DNA from: Ilyomonas sp963790435
GTDB lineage: Bacteria; Bacteroidota; Bacteroidia; Chitinophagales; Chitinophagaceae
Direction: 5' to 3'
DNA length: 64,000 bases
NCBI GenBank assembly: GCA_963790435.1
Contig: CAWBOI010000002.1
Location: forward strand, 124,001 to 188,000
The notes beneath the pieces were generated by a model. The model did no database searches. It was given only the letters and a program-made list of their open reading frames with translations, and was not told where the DNA came from. Positions 25,990 through 34,021 of the stretch are shown piece after piece. Both the position numbers and the translations under genes were made by a program. How positions within the stretch are numbered: position 1 is the stretch's first letter; every line of letters starts with the position of its first letter.

Positions 25990-26856
25990 ATGAACAAAGC
26001 ATCAGTTGGCTGGATAGGCTTGGGAAACATGGGCATTCCGATGTGTAAAAATGTATTGAAGAACGGTTATGCACTTACTGTATTCAATCGAACCAAAGAA
26101 AAAGAAAAACCATTGCTGGATGCTGGTGCTTCTTCGGCAGAAAGCATTGCTGCATTGATGCATCAATGCGAGGTTGTGTTTACAATGGTAAGTGATGATG
26201 ACGCGGCAAAAGAAATTTATGTTGGCAATGATGGCTTGCTATCAAAAAAAGGGGCAAAAACAAACCTTATTATCAATACCAGCACGCTTTCACCAGAGAC
26301 ATCAAAATGGCTGGCTTCGCAATGCAATGATAAAGGAATTGATTACCTCGAAGCTCCGGTATCAGGCAGCGTGAAACCCGCTGAGGATGCGGCTTTGATC
26401 ATCTTATGCGGCGGACAAAAAGAAGTGTTCGAAAAAGCAAAACCTATTTTAGAATGTTTGGGGAAAAAGGTAATGCACTTAGGCAATTGGGGCAATGCGA
26501 GCGTTGCCAAATTAGCCATTAATTTATTGGTTGGCTTTAACGTGCAAGGCTTGGCAGAAACCGTTTTGTTTGCCCAACGTCATGGCATTGATACGGCGCA
26601 AATGCTTGAAATTGTAAACGAAGGAGGCTGCGGCAATGCCACTACCAAAGCCAAAACACCTTCTATTTTGAGTAACGATTTTACACCTGCTTTTACCGTA
26701 AAAAACTATGCAAAAGATTTACGTTTGGCAAAAGGTGTTGGCATTGAAACACCGATGGCAAATGCCATATTTCAAACCTATCAAAACGCATTAAAAGAAT
26801 ACCAAAGTGAAGATTTGATGGCGGTGATCCAATTTTTAGATGAAGCCAAATCTTAA
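25990..26856 (+). CDS. NAD(P)-dependent oxidoreductase, beta-hydroxyacid dehydrogenase family
   Basis: A 288-residue cytoplasmic enzyme of the 3-hydroxyisobutyrate/6-phosphogluconate dehydrogenase-like group. The dinucleotide site is GWIGLGNMGIPM (~7-18), followed by the NRT segment (~34-36) that usually signals NADP use. The substrate-binding block is DYLEAPVSGSVKPAEDA (~118-134), and GNWGNASVAKLAINLLVG (~162-179) holds the catalytic Lys. The substrate could be glyoxylate, succinic semialdehyde or a related short acid; I cannot tell which. The start is preceded by AACAAAAACAAATTG. It is a single gene, convergent with a serine hydrolase. Confidence 0.9.
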   Translation: MNKASVGWIGLGNMGIPMCKNVLKNGYALTVFNRTKEKEKPLLDAGASSAESIAALMHQCEVVFTMVSDDDAAKEIYVGNDGLLSKKGAKTNLIINTSTLSPETSKWLASQCNDKGIDYLEAPVSGSVKPAEDAALIILCGGQKEVFEKAKPILECLGKKVMHLGNWGNASVAKLAINLLVGFNVQGLAETVLFAQRHGIDTAQMLEIVNEGGCGNATTKAKTPSILSNDFTPAFTVKNYAKDLRLAKGVGIETPMANAIFQTYQNALKEYQSEDLMAVIQFLDEAKS

Positions 26857-26870
26857 GGTTTACAACCACT

Positions 26871-27731
26871 TTATTTGTACCAATCCCACACCAGCTTTGA
26901 TAACTTTCGGGTAAGCACCCAGGCTTCGTTGTTCGGCTCCCAGCTTTGGTCTTTATTATTGTTGGTATAAATGCAAAAAACATAACGCCTGCCTCTGCCA
27001 TTTACAAACATCACTTCGCTTCGGCTTTCATCTACGGCACCATTTTTATCTGCCACAAATACATCAGAGGGTATTTGCGAAATAGCTTCTTCATCCCAAT
27101 AATTTCTTCCCAGCAGGCGAAGCATTCGTTCGCTCAGGCTATCACTGACCATTTGTTTTTGCACAATTTTTTCCATCAGCGTCGCCATCTCGCGCGGCGA
27201 AGTTTGCCCCCAGCCCCATTCATCTCTGGCTTTTTCTCTTCCCGGCGTTCTGCTGTTTACACGCGTTGCTTTCATGCCCAAACTATCGAGTATGTGATTG
27301 ATGCGCAAACCGCCACCCGCATAGCTTTGCAGCCACAGGCTTGCTGTGTTATCGCTGGTGGTGAGCATGAGCATAATCACTTTGCTCAGTTCAATCTTTT
27401 CACTGTCTTTAAATGAACCTAAGATATCAACGCCTTTGTACAGCAGGGAATCTCTGTACGTCAGTTCCTGGTGGTATTGCAGCTCGCCCTTGTTGATCTT
27501 ATCCATGATGCTGATGAAGATGGGAATTTTGATGGTGCTTGCGGTTGGAAAGAGGGAATCGGCGTTGATGGCAACCGTTTTGTTTTTGTTTAAATCGTGA
27601 ATATAAACACCAATGCTGCCGTGAAAGTTTTGAATGGTTTGTTCGATTTGGTTTTGCAGCTTTTTATCGGTTTTTTGTGCGAACGTGTTTAAGAAAATAA
27701 GGGCAAAAACAAAAGCGAGAAATGGTTTCAT
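26871..27731 (-). CDS. Secreted serine hydrolase, class A beta-lactamase-like
   Basis: The start is set at 27731 (MKPFLAFVFALIFLNTFAQ), a signal peptide, giving 286 residues. The PBP/class A set is visible: STIK with the active Ser at 65 and Lys at 68, SDN at 126-128, and KNG at 229-231 in place of KTG. The Glu166 region normally reads 'ExxLN'; here the omega-loop equivalent is around ARDEWGWGQTSP (168-179) and is not of the classical kind. So it belongs to the beta-lactamase2 family (PF13354), but activity on beta-lactams is uncertain; it may act on peptides or cell wall. The end is convergent with the dehydrogenase gene. Confidence 0.85.
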   Translation of the reverse strand: MKPFLAFVFALIFLNTFAQKTDKKLQNQIEQTIQNFHGSIGVYIHDLNKNKTVAINADSLFPTASTIKIPIFISIMDKINKGELQYHQELTYRDSLLYKGVDILGSFKDSEKIELSKVIMLMLTTSDNTASLWLQSYAGGGLRINHILDSLGMKATRVNSRTPGREKARDEWGWGQTSPREMATLMEKIVQKQMVSDSLSERMLRLLGRNYWDEEAISQIPSDVFVADKNGAVDESRSEVMFVNGRGRRYVFCIYTNNNKDQSWEPNNEAWVLTRKLSKLVWDWYK

Positions 27732-27805
27732 AAGCAGTAAACATTTTTCAAAATAAAGTACAGAATTGTTAGAACTTTTTAAGTGTCTGATGACTTTTAC
27801 CAACC

Positions 27806-28234
27806 TCACTCCTTCCCAATCGCCGTTATTATTTTTTCCTCTGCTTGCCCATCCTTTTCCACCTTTTTTTCCAGCACCTTAATTTCTGTTTTTTCCTTTA
27901 CAATGCCCTGCCGCAGCCAGCCGAAGACGCTCATATATACATTGGCTATCCACACTAATGAGAAGCCTGCAATGAGATAGCCGCGCCAGTCAGAAAATAG
28001 CAAGGTATAATGGGTGAGAAACAAAAATGCAACGGTTACATAATGGCTGAAGCAATATTCGCAGGTAAAGAGATAAAAGAACTTCCGGCGCAGCAAGGTT
28101 TTGCCGTCGCGGCATTGCTCCGTGCAATATTCTCTTGGCTCACGAAATACTTCTTCGTGCGTAACTGTCCATGCCACGCACGCAATGGGAATGGCTAATA
28201 AAAACAACCACGTGATTTGTTCAGACAAAATCAT
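27806..28234 (-). CDS. Hypothetical membrane protein with CEYC motif
   Basis: The preferred start at 28234 (MILSEQITWLFLLAIPIACV) gives 142 residues; a longer start to 28288 is less likely. Three hydrophobic segments are seen at ~5-22, ~58-72 and ~80-100. Between the first two lies EYCTEQCRDGKTLLRRKFFY and then TCEYCFSHYVT (~50-60). Four cysteines in two C-x(2-3)-C pairs at a membrane face suggest a metal or redox site. The last 40 residues are charged. I do not recognise the family. Expression on its own or with the serine hydrolase downstream (75 bp apart) is possible. Confidence 0.6.
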   Translation of the reverse strand: MILSEQITWLFLLAIPIACVAWTVTHEEVFREPREYCTEQCRDGKTLLRRKFFYLFTCEYCFSHYVTVAFLFLTHYTLLFSDWRGYLIAGFSLVWIANVYMSVFGWLRQGIVKEKTEIKVLEKKVEKDGQAEEKIITAIGKE

Positions 28235-28423
28235 AAAAGGATAATAATACTTGCAGTAAACAAAAATAAAACCGCTTCTTAGCAGCAACCTCTACCGCAC
28301 TCATAAACACCATCCGCACATAACCTCCGCGAACATCGTACAACCCACATCTAACATTGTATATTATGCTGTTTTCTTCATTTTTAAACAAACCATTACA
28401 ACGCTATTTTGTAAATTGCAGCT

Positions 28424-30469
28424 ATGCAGTTTCAGTTACAATCTCCTTACCAACCGGGCGGCGACCAACCTACGGCAATACAACAATTAACCGAAGGCAT
28501 TTTACAAGGTGAGCGATACCAAACCTTGCTCGGCGTTACCGGCAGCGGTAAAACGTTTACCATGGCAAATGTCATTCAAAATGTGCAGCGGCCAACATTG
28601 GTTTTAACGCATAATAAAACACTGGTGGCGCAATTGTATGGCGAGTTCCGGCAATTTTTTCCCGACAATGCGGTGGGTTATTTTGTAAGTTATTACGATT
28701 ATTATCAGCCGGAAGCTTACATTCCTGTGAGCGATACCTACATTGAAAAAGATTTAAACATCAATGAAGAATTAGATAAGCTGCGCTTGCAAGCCACATC
28801 GCAGTTGCTTACCGGAAGGCGCGACATTATTGTGGTTGCCAGTGTGAGTTGCATTTATGGTATGGGCAACCCCCAGGAGTTTGAAGCCGGTGTCATTCGC
28901 ATCACTAAAGGCCAGATGATTTCGCGGCAGGGCTTTTTACATTCGCTGGTGAATTCATTGTACAATCGTAGCCAGGGCGAGTTTAGCAGGGGCACATTCC
29001 GTGTAAAAGGCGATACAGTTGACATCAATCTTCCGTATGCCGATCAAAGCTGCCGCATCACTTTTTTTGGCGATGAAATTGAAGAAATTGAAACAATAGA
29101 AACCGCAACTGCAAAGCGCATCAACACGCTGGATGACATTGCCATTTTTCCTGCCAATTTATACCTCGCGCCAAAAGACATGATGCAATCCATCATGTAT
29201 GAAATTCAGGACGAAATGCGCCTGCAGGTGGAGTATTTTAAAAGCATTGGCAAACTGATAGAAGCACAGCGGATTAAAGAACGAGTGGAGTATGATTTGG
29301 AGATGATTCGCGAACTGGGTTTTTGCAATGGCATTGAAAATTATTCCCGCTTTTTCGACAGAAGAAAACCGGGTAGCCGTCCGTTCTGTTTGCTCGATTA
29401 TTTTCCAAAAGATTATCTTGTCATTCTTGATGAAAGCCATCAAACGGTGCCGCAGGTGGCAGGTATGTATGGCGGCGACAGAAGCCGCAAACTAACGCTG
29501 GTAGATTATGGCTTTCGCCTGCCCAGCGCATTAGACAACCGCCCGCTCAATTTCACGGAATTTGAAAACATGATGAATCAAACAGTCTTTGTGAGCGCCA
29601 CGCCGGGAGACTATGAATTGGAAAAAACCGGCGGCGTTGTAGTAGAGCAAGTGGTGCGACCAACGGGCTTGTTAGACCCACCCATTGAAGTGCGGCCCAG
29701 CGTAAACCAGATAGATGATTTGTTAGATGAAATAGACAAGCGTGTTACCAAAGGCGACCGCGTGTTGGTAACAACATTAACCAAACGCATGGCAGAAGAG
29801 ATGGATAAATATTTGGGTAAAATCAACATTAAATCCAAATACATTCACAGCGATGTGGATACGTTGGAACGTGTTGAAATCCTTCGCCAGCTTCGCTTGG
29901 GCGAGATTGATGTGCTGGTGGGTGTAAACCTGTTGCGCGAAGGTTTGGATTTGCCCGAAGTTTCGCTCGTTGCCATTTTGGATGCCGATAAAGAAGGCTT
30001 CTTGCGTAATGAAAGATCGTTAACACAAACTGCTGGCCGTGCCGCACGTAATGTAGATGGACTGGTTATTTTTTATGCTGATAAAATGACCGAAAGTATG
30101 CAGCGCACCATTGATGAAACGGCGCGCCGCCGCGAAAAACAAGTCCTATTTAATATTGAACACAACATTACACCGCGCACGGTGAAGAAAAGCATTGAGC
30201 AGGTAATGATGCAAACTTCAGTACTTGATATTAAAGGATTTGACGCTAAAAAATCGTATGCCATCCAGGGCGATGAAGACATTGTAAAAACAAAAGCTGC
30301 CGAAGAAGGCTCGTTATACAAAACCATTCCGCAAATGGAAAAAGCCGTGCAGCAAACCAAAAAGCAAATGGAGAAAGCTTCGCGCGATCTGGACTTTATT
30401 GAAGCGGCTCGTTTGCGCGATGAAATGTTTAAGCTGCAAAAAGAATTGGATGGAATGAAAGTGTCATAA
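28424..30469 (+). CDS. uvrB: Excinuclease ABC subunit B
   Basis: UvrB is the DNA-damage verifying helicase-like subunit of nucleotide excision repair. The 681 residues fit the family. Domains in order: helicase motif I GVTGSGKTFTMAN (~38-50), the beta-hairpin YYDYYQPEAYIP (~91-102), DESHQTVPQ (~338-346), motif V/VI around REGLDLPEVSLVAILDADKEG (~506) and QTAGRAARN (~532-540), and the C-terminal UVR motif (LRDEMFKLQKELD, ~664-676) for UvrC binding. The start is the only ATG before the conserved MQFQLQSPYQPGGDQPTAIQ. Single gene. Confidence 0.97.
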   Translation: MQFQLQSPYQPGGDQPTAIQQLTEGILQGERYQTLLGVTGSGKTFTMANVIQNVQRPTLVLTHNKTLVAQLYGEFRQFFPDNAVGYFVSYYDYYQPEAYIPVSDTYIEKDLNINEELDKLRLQATSQLLTGRRDIIVVASVSCIYGMGNPQEFEAGVIRITKGQMISRQGFLHSLVNSLYNRSQGEFSRGTFRVKGDTVDINLPYADQSCRITFFGDEIEEIETIETATAKRINTLDDIAIFPANLYLAPKDMMQSIMYEIQDEMRLQVEYFKSIGKLIEAQRIKERVEYDLEMIRELGFCNGIENYSRFFDRRKPGSRPFCLLDYFPKDYLVILDESHQTVPQVAGMYGGDRSRKLTLVDYGFRLPSALDNRPLNFTEFENMMNQTVFVSATPGDYELEKTGGVVVEQVVRPTGLLDPPIEVRPSVNQIDDLLDEIDKRVTKGDRVLVTTLTKRMAEEMDKYLGKINIKSKYIHSDVDTLERVEILRQLRLGEIDVLVGVNLLREGLDLPEVSLVAILDADKEGFLRNERSLTQTAGRAARNVDGLVIFYADKMTESMQRTIDETARRREKQVLFNIEHNITPRTVKKSIEQVMMQTSVLDIKGFDAKKSYAIQGDEDIVKTKAAEEGSLYKTIPQMEKAVQQTKKQMEKASRDLDFIEAARLRDEMFKLQKELDGMKVS

Positions 30470-30751
30470 TATGGAACACGGATGACACGGACTCAACGGA
30501 TGTTCAGGATTGAAAATTGAATCGGTAAGATTGAAGATTAGTTTGAAATGCAATTGTTCCTTCTATCAATATCCCATTCATCTCATACATCCCAGTTCAG
30601 ACAATTGCCCAATTATTTTCAGAACGTTGAAGAGTGCGACGCAAGAGACGATACACCGGAGTTGCAAAAGCCCGTCCCAAAAACTGTATTTTGTATTGAT
30701 TTCCTATTGATAAAAATAAGGGCAAAAACAAACCTTCGTTCCCTTTTGGTT

Positions 30752-31756
30752 TTACACAAATAAATGGATCAGGAAATATATGACCGCAGCCAGTACCGCA
30801 CTCACAGGAATAGTAAGCACCCAGGCCCAAATTAAATTCACGGTAACGCCCCAGCGCACGGCAGACAAGCGTTTGGTGGCGCCTACTCCAATAATAGCAC
30901 CCGTAATGGTATGTGTTGTGCTCACCGGAATGCCCAGTCCTTCGGTAAGCAGCAAAGTGCTGGCAGCCGCCGATTCGGCAGCTACGCCTTCCAGCGGCGT
31001 TACTTTGGTAATGCGTGTTCCCATAGTTTTTACAATGCGCCAGCCACCGCTCATGGTTCCTAAACCAATGGCGGTATAACAAGCCAAAGGAACCCAATAG
31101 GGCATGTGTTTTACCACATCAGGGGGCACATGACCGTTGGTATTGTAGTACGCCATTGCAACCGTAATCAAGCCCATTACTTTTTGGGCATCGTTGCCGC
31201 CGTGCCCCAAACTAAACGCCGCCGATGAAACCAACTGCAAGCGTTTAAACCACCGTTCGGTTTTGTAGGGTCGGGATTTCCGGCTTATCCAAACGATGAT
31301 TAAGGTGAAGATAAAAGCGAGTATCATCCCGATTAACGGAGAAAGAAAAATGAACAATACCGTTTTGGTAAGGTTTGCCATAACAACGACACTGAACGAG
31401 CCGACTTTAGCTACGGCTGCGCCAATAAAACCACCAATCAATGTATGTGAAGAAGAAGATGGAATGCCAAACCACCAGGTAAATAAATTCCAGATGATGG
31501 CAGCAATCAGTCCGGCTAAAATCACTACTAAATCAACATATTCAGGATAAATGGTTTTGGCAACGGTGTTGGCTACTTTATGTTCTTTAAAAACAAAAAA
31601 AGCAACAAAGTTCCAGAAGGCTGCCCACAGCACGGCCTGAAACGGAGTTAATACTTTGGTAGAAACAATGGTAGCAATGGAGTTTGCCGAATCGTGAAAA
31701 CCATTGATGTAATCGAAGATAAGAGCTAAGGCAATGATAACAATAAGTAAGGTCAT
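30752..31756 (-). CDS. Inorganic phosphate transporter, PiT family
   Basis: A 334-residue inner-membrane symporter for phosphate. About ten hydrophobic segments are present. Both PiT signature blocks are seen: DYINGFHDSANSIAT (~10-24) and FSLGHGGNDAQKVMG (~182-196). PGS-like and 'PSSSSHTLIGGFIGA' (~100-114) and VSTTHTITGAIIGVGA (~274-289) motifs complete the pattern. It follows a DUF47 gene by 30 bp on the same strand, the usual pairing in which the DUF47 protein controls the transporter. The two form a low-affinity phosphate uptake operon. Confidence 0.92.
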   Translation of the reverse strand: MTLLIVIIALALIFDYINGFHDSANSIATIVSTKVLTPFQAVLWAAFWNFVAFFVFKEHKVANTVAKTIYPEYVDLVVILAGLIAAIIWNLFTWWFGIPSSSSHTLIGGFIGAAVAKVGSFSVVVMANLTKTVLFIFLSPLIGMILAFIFTLIIVWISRKSRPYKTERWFKRLQLVSSAAFSLGHGGNDAQKVMGLITVAMAYYNTNGHVPPDVVKHMPYWVPLACYTAIGLGTMSGGWRIVKTMGTRITKVTPLEGVAAESAAASTLLLTEGLGIPVSTTHTITGAIIGVGATKRLSAVRWGVTVNLIWAWVLTIPVSAVLAAVIYFLIHLFV

Positions 31757-31786
31757 GTAGTTAGCAGGTAGATGAAAAATGTGAAG

Positions 31787-32434
31787 CTAAGCGTATTTTA
31801 CAATGATAGATTCGATTACGTTGGCTGCGTCTTCACATTTATCGGTAACAATTTCCATTGCCTGGTACACTTCTCGTTTTTTAATGAACGCTTTCATGTC
31901 GTTTTCGTTTTCAAACAGGTGCTCAAGGTTCAAATCATAAATGTCATCTGCCTGGTTTTCTATACTGTTAACGCGCACCATGGCTTCCGTCATGCGCCGC
32001 AGGTTCTTCATATCACGCAATTCAAACACAGCCGTTTTAATTTCTAATGAAGATTCAACAATCAACTCTGCCATTTTACGGATGCCGGTATCGTCCGGAT
32101 TTACCTGGTAGAAATTAATTTTTTTGGCTGAACCATAAATGTAATCGCAAATGTCGTCCAGTGCCGAAGTAAGTGCATGAATATCTTCTCTGTCAAAAGG
32201 AGTGATGAAATTGCGGCTCAATTCGGTAAAAATCCGGTGCGTGGTATCGTCGTTGCGATGCTCTAAATCTTCTAATTGCGAAATCAGTTGGGTGCGGTGT
32301 TTTTTCTCCGGCTCATACACCATTTGTTTTAGCATGAGTGCCATGTTGTACACCGTTTTTCCTACTTCCTCAAACAACTCATAAAAAATGGTGTTTTTGG
32401 GCATGAACAACCTGCCAAACGTGTTTAACGCCAT
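31787..32434 (-). CDS. DUF47 / PhoU-like phosphate transport accessory protein
   Basis: The 215-residue helical cytoplasmic protein has the DUF47 (PhoU_div) pattern: two repeats of a three-helix bundle with LEDLEHRNDDTTHRIFTELS (~49-68), PFDREDIHALTSALDDICDYI (~74-94) and VRVNSIENQADDIYDLNLEHL (~148-168). The E/D clusters at helix ends are the metal-binding sites known in PhoU. It lies 30 bp upstream of the PiT gene, on the same strand. It likely regulates the phosphate transporter. The start at 32434 (MALNTFGRLFMPKNTIFYELF) matches the family. Confidence 0.9.
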   Translation of the reverse strand: MALNTFGRLFMPKNTIFYELFEEVGKTVYNMALMLKQMVYEPEKKHRTQLISQLEDLEHRNDDTTHRIFTELSRNFITPFDREDIHALTSALDDICDYIYGSAKKINFYQVNPDDTGIRKMAELIVESSLEIKTAVFELRDMKNLRRMTEAMVRVNSIENQADDIYDLNLEHLFENENDMKAFIKKREVYQAMEIVTDKCEDAANVIESIIVKYA

Positions 32435-32689
32435 AGTTTGTATTTGTGCAAAAATAGAGATATGCGTTTAGCCTGCCTGTTATGAAGTGGAATTAATATT
32501 AAAATAATATGATGAAGTAAGGAAAATGATTATAGGTTGATGCTTTTAATTTTATAAAATAAGTTGTACCGCATAAAAGAAACAAATGCTTTTGCGAAAT
32601 CAATTTTCCTGAAAGCCTTTTTTGCGCATCGCCTGTTTACAGCTACACAGTTGTAAATGCAATTTTTTTATTTTTATTGAATAAAAAAA

Positions 32690-32737
32690 TTGCGTAACTT
32701 AAAAGTTACCTATATCTTCGTGTAACTTAAAAGTTAC
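32690..32737 (+). promoter_or_regulatory. Promoter with two identical ArsR-type operators
   Basis: GTAACTTAAAAGTTAC occurs twice, at 32694-32709 and 32722-32737, 28 bp apart. Each is an inverted repeat (GTAACTT-AA-AAGTTAC). A Bacteroidota promoter fits the same spot: TTG at 32690-32692, a 20-base spacer, and TATCTTCG at 32713-32720, so the -7 element lies between the operators. The last operator ends 7 bases before the ATG at 32744. The ArsR-family regulator encoded in the same operon (33177) is the natural candidate to bind here, giving autoregulation. Confidence 0.75.
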
Positions 32738-32743
32738 TTATTT

Positions 32744-33196
32744 ATGAAAAAAGAAATTTTGCATCAACTGTTTTTCCCGCACCCGCTGCAAACTGTTTGG
32801 GAGTACATCACCAATTCCGAACTGATGGAGCAGTGGCTGATGCCAAACGATTTTGAACCCGTTGTCGGGCGTCCTTTTCAATTCAAAACAAAACCCATTC
32901 CGTCACTCGACATTGATGGCATTTTCCACTGCACCGTTCTGGAAATTGTGCCGTTTCAAAAGCTATCTTATTCGTGGAAAAGCGGTCCGGGAGATGGCAC
33001 ATTTACAGTTGATTCGATAGTTGTGTGGACGCTTACCGCAAAAGACAACGGCACCGAGCTAACACTTCATCACAGTGGCTTTAAAGAAATTGAAAACCTG
33101 TCTGTTTATGCCGCGATGAATGGCGGTTGGTTGACGAACATGAAAAAGATTGAAGAATTAATCAAAAACAAAACCTATGGCACAGCAAACGCCTGA
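32744..33196 (+). CDS. SRPBCC (AHSA1-like) protein
   Basis: A 150-residue START/Bet v1-fold protein of the AHSA1 group. Seen: HPLQTVWEYITNSELMEQWL (~13-32), VGRPFQFKTKPIP (~42-54), LEIVPFQKLSYSWKSG (~68-83), and a GTELTLHHSGF block (~106-116), the usual order. Such domains bind hydrophobic ligands and in many bacteria are adjacent to ArsR regulators, as here: the ArsR gene overlaps by 20 bp and a second SRPBCC gene follows. Ligand unknown. It is the first gene of a three-gene operon behind a double operator. Confidence 0.9.
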   Translation: MKKEILHQLFFPHPLQTVWEYITNSELMEQWLMPNDFEPVVGRPFQFKTKPIPSLDIDGIFHCTVLEIVPFQKLSYSWKSGPGDGTFTVDSIVVWTLTAKDNGTELTLHHSGFKEIENLSVYAAMNGGWLTNMKKIEELIKNKTYGTANA

Positions 33197-33503
33197 TGTG
33201 TTTGGGGTAATTGCCGACCCGAGCCGGCGGCAAATTTTACAGCTACTGTCGAAGAAGAGTTTAACCATTAATGCCCTGGCAGAAAACTTTGACATGAGCC
33301 GGCCTGCAGTTTCCAAGCACATTAAATTATTGTACAACGCACAGTTTATTTCCATTACAGATATAGGAAGAGAAAGGTATTGCATTTTAAAACAGGAAGG
33401 TTTTACTGAGCTTCAGAAATGGATTGACTATTTCGATAAATTCTGGGACACCAAACTCAAAAAATTAGAAACATTATTAAACAATAAAACAAACAAAAAA
33501 TGA
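33177..33503 (+). CDS. ArsR-family winged-helix transcriptional regulator
   Basis: The 108-residue protein starts MAQQTPDVFGVIADPSRRQI. The wHTH is clear: LQLLSKKSLTINALAENF (~21-38) and DMSRPAVSKHIKLLYNA (~39-55) as recognition helix, then the wing DIGRERYCILKQ (~61-72). No Cys pair is present, so it does not have the classical metal-sensing site and probably senses something else, perhaps with the SRPBCC proteins. Expected to repress its own operon through GTAACTT-AA-AAGTTAC palindromes at 32694 and 32722. It overlaps the genes on both sides. Confidence 0.9.
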   Translation: MAQQTPDVFGVIADPSRRQILQLLSKKSLTINALAENFDMSRPAVSKHIKLLYNAQFISITDIGRERYCILKQEGFTELQKWIDYFDKFWDTKLKKLETLLNNKTNKK

Positions 33504-33940
33504 ACAACGAAAATTACACATGCAGTATCACTGCAAACGTTACAGCCGACAAAGCATTCAAAGACATTTGTAAAGTAACCGAATGGTGGAGCAAAAACGT
33601 TGACGGTAAAACAGAAGGCTTAGATGATGTTTTTACTTATCATCCCGGCGATACTACGGTAACTTTTAAAATCACGGAATTTACGCCCGACAAGAAAATT
33701 GTATGGCATGTTACCGACTGTTATCTGCACTGGCTTACCGACAAAACTGAATGGAAAAACACGGATGTTGTTTTCGACATTGCAGAAAATGAAAATGGAA
33801 CGCAAATCACTTTGACTCACGTTGGTTTGGTTCCCCAAGTAGAATGCTATGAAGGTTGCGTGAAAGGCTGGAATTTTTTTATTGGCGAATCGCTGCGCAA
33901 ATTAATTACCGAAGGAAAAGGCAATCCTGATAGAAGCTGA
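33500..33940 (+). CDS. SRPBCC (AHSA1-like) protein, second copy
   Basis: The 146-residue START/Bet v1-fold protein starts MNNENYTCSITANVTADKAF, overlapping the ArsR gene by 4 bp. It shows ICKVTEWWSKNVDGKTEGLD (~22-41), DVFTYHPGDTTVTFKITEF (~42-60) and NGTQITLTHVGLVPQ (~98-112), followed by the typical GWNFFIGESLRKLI helix (~124-137). It is distinct from the first SRPBCC gene and likely acts in the same response. A ligand or activity cannot be inferred. Confidence 0.9.
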   Translation: MNNENYTCSITANVTADKAFKDICKVTEWWSKNVDGKTEGLDDVFTYHPGDTTVTFKITEFTPDKKIVWHVTDCYLHWLTDKTEWKNTDVVFDIAENENGTQITLTHVGLVPQVECYEGCVKGWNFFIGESLRKLITEGKGNPDRS

Positions 33941-34021
33941 ATCATCTTTTCTCTGGCCAAGCGAGATGCTTGCGCCAGAGAAATTTTTTTGATCAATCTT
34001 AAATTTTACTTATTCAATCTC

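Noticed and set aside
30510..30763. Short frames between uvrB and the phosphate transporter
   Set aside because: No leader and no family pattern. The region holds a degenerate 'AACACGGATGACACGG' repeat phrase.
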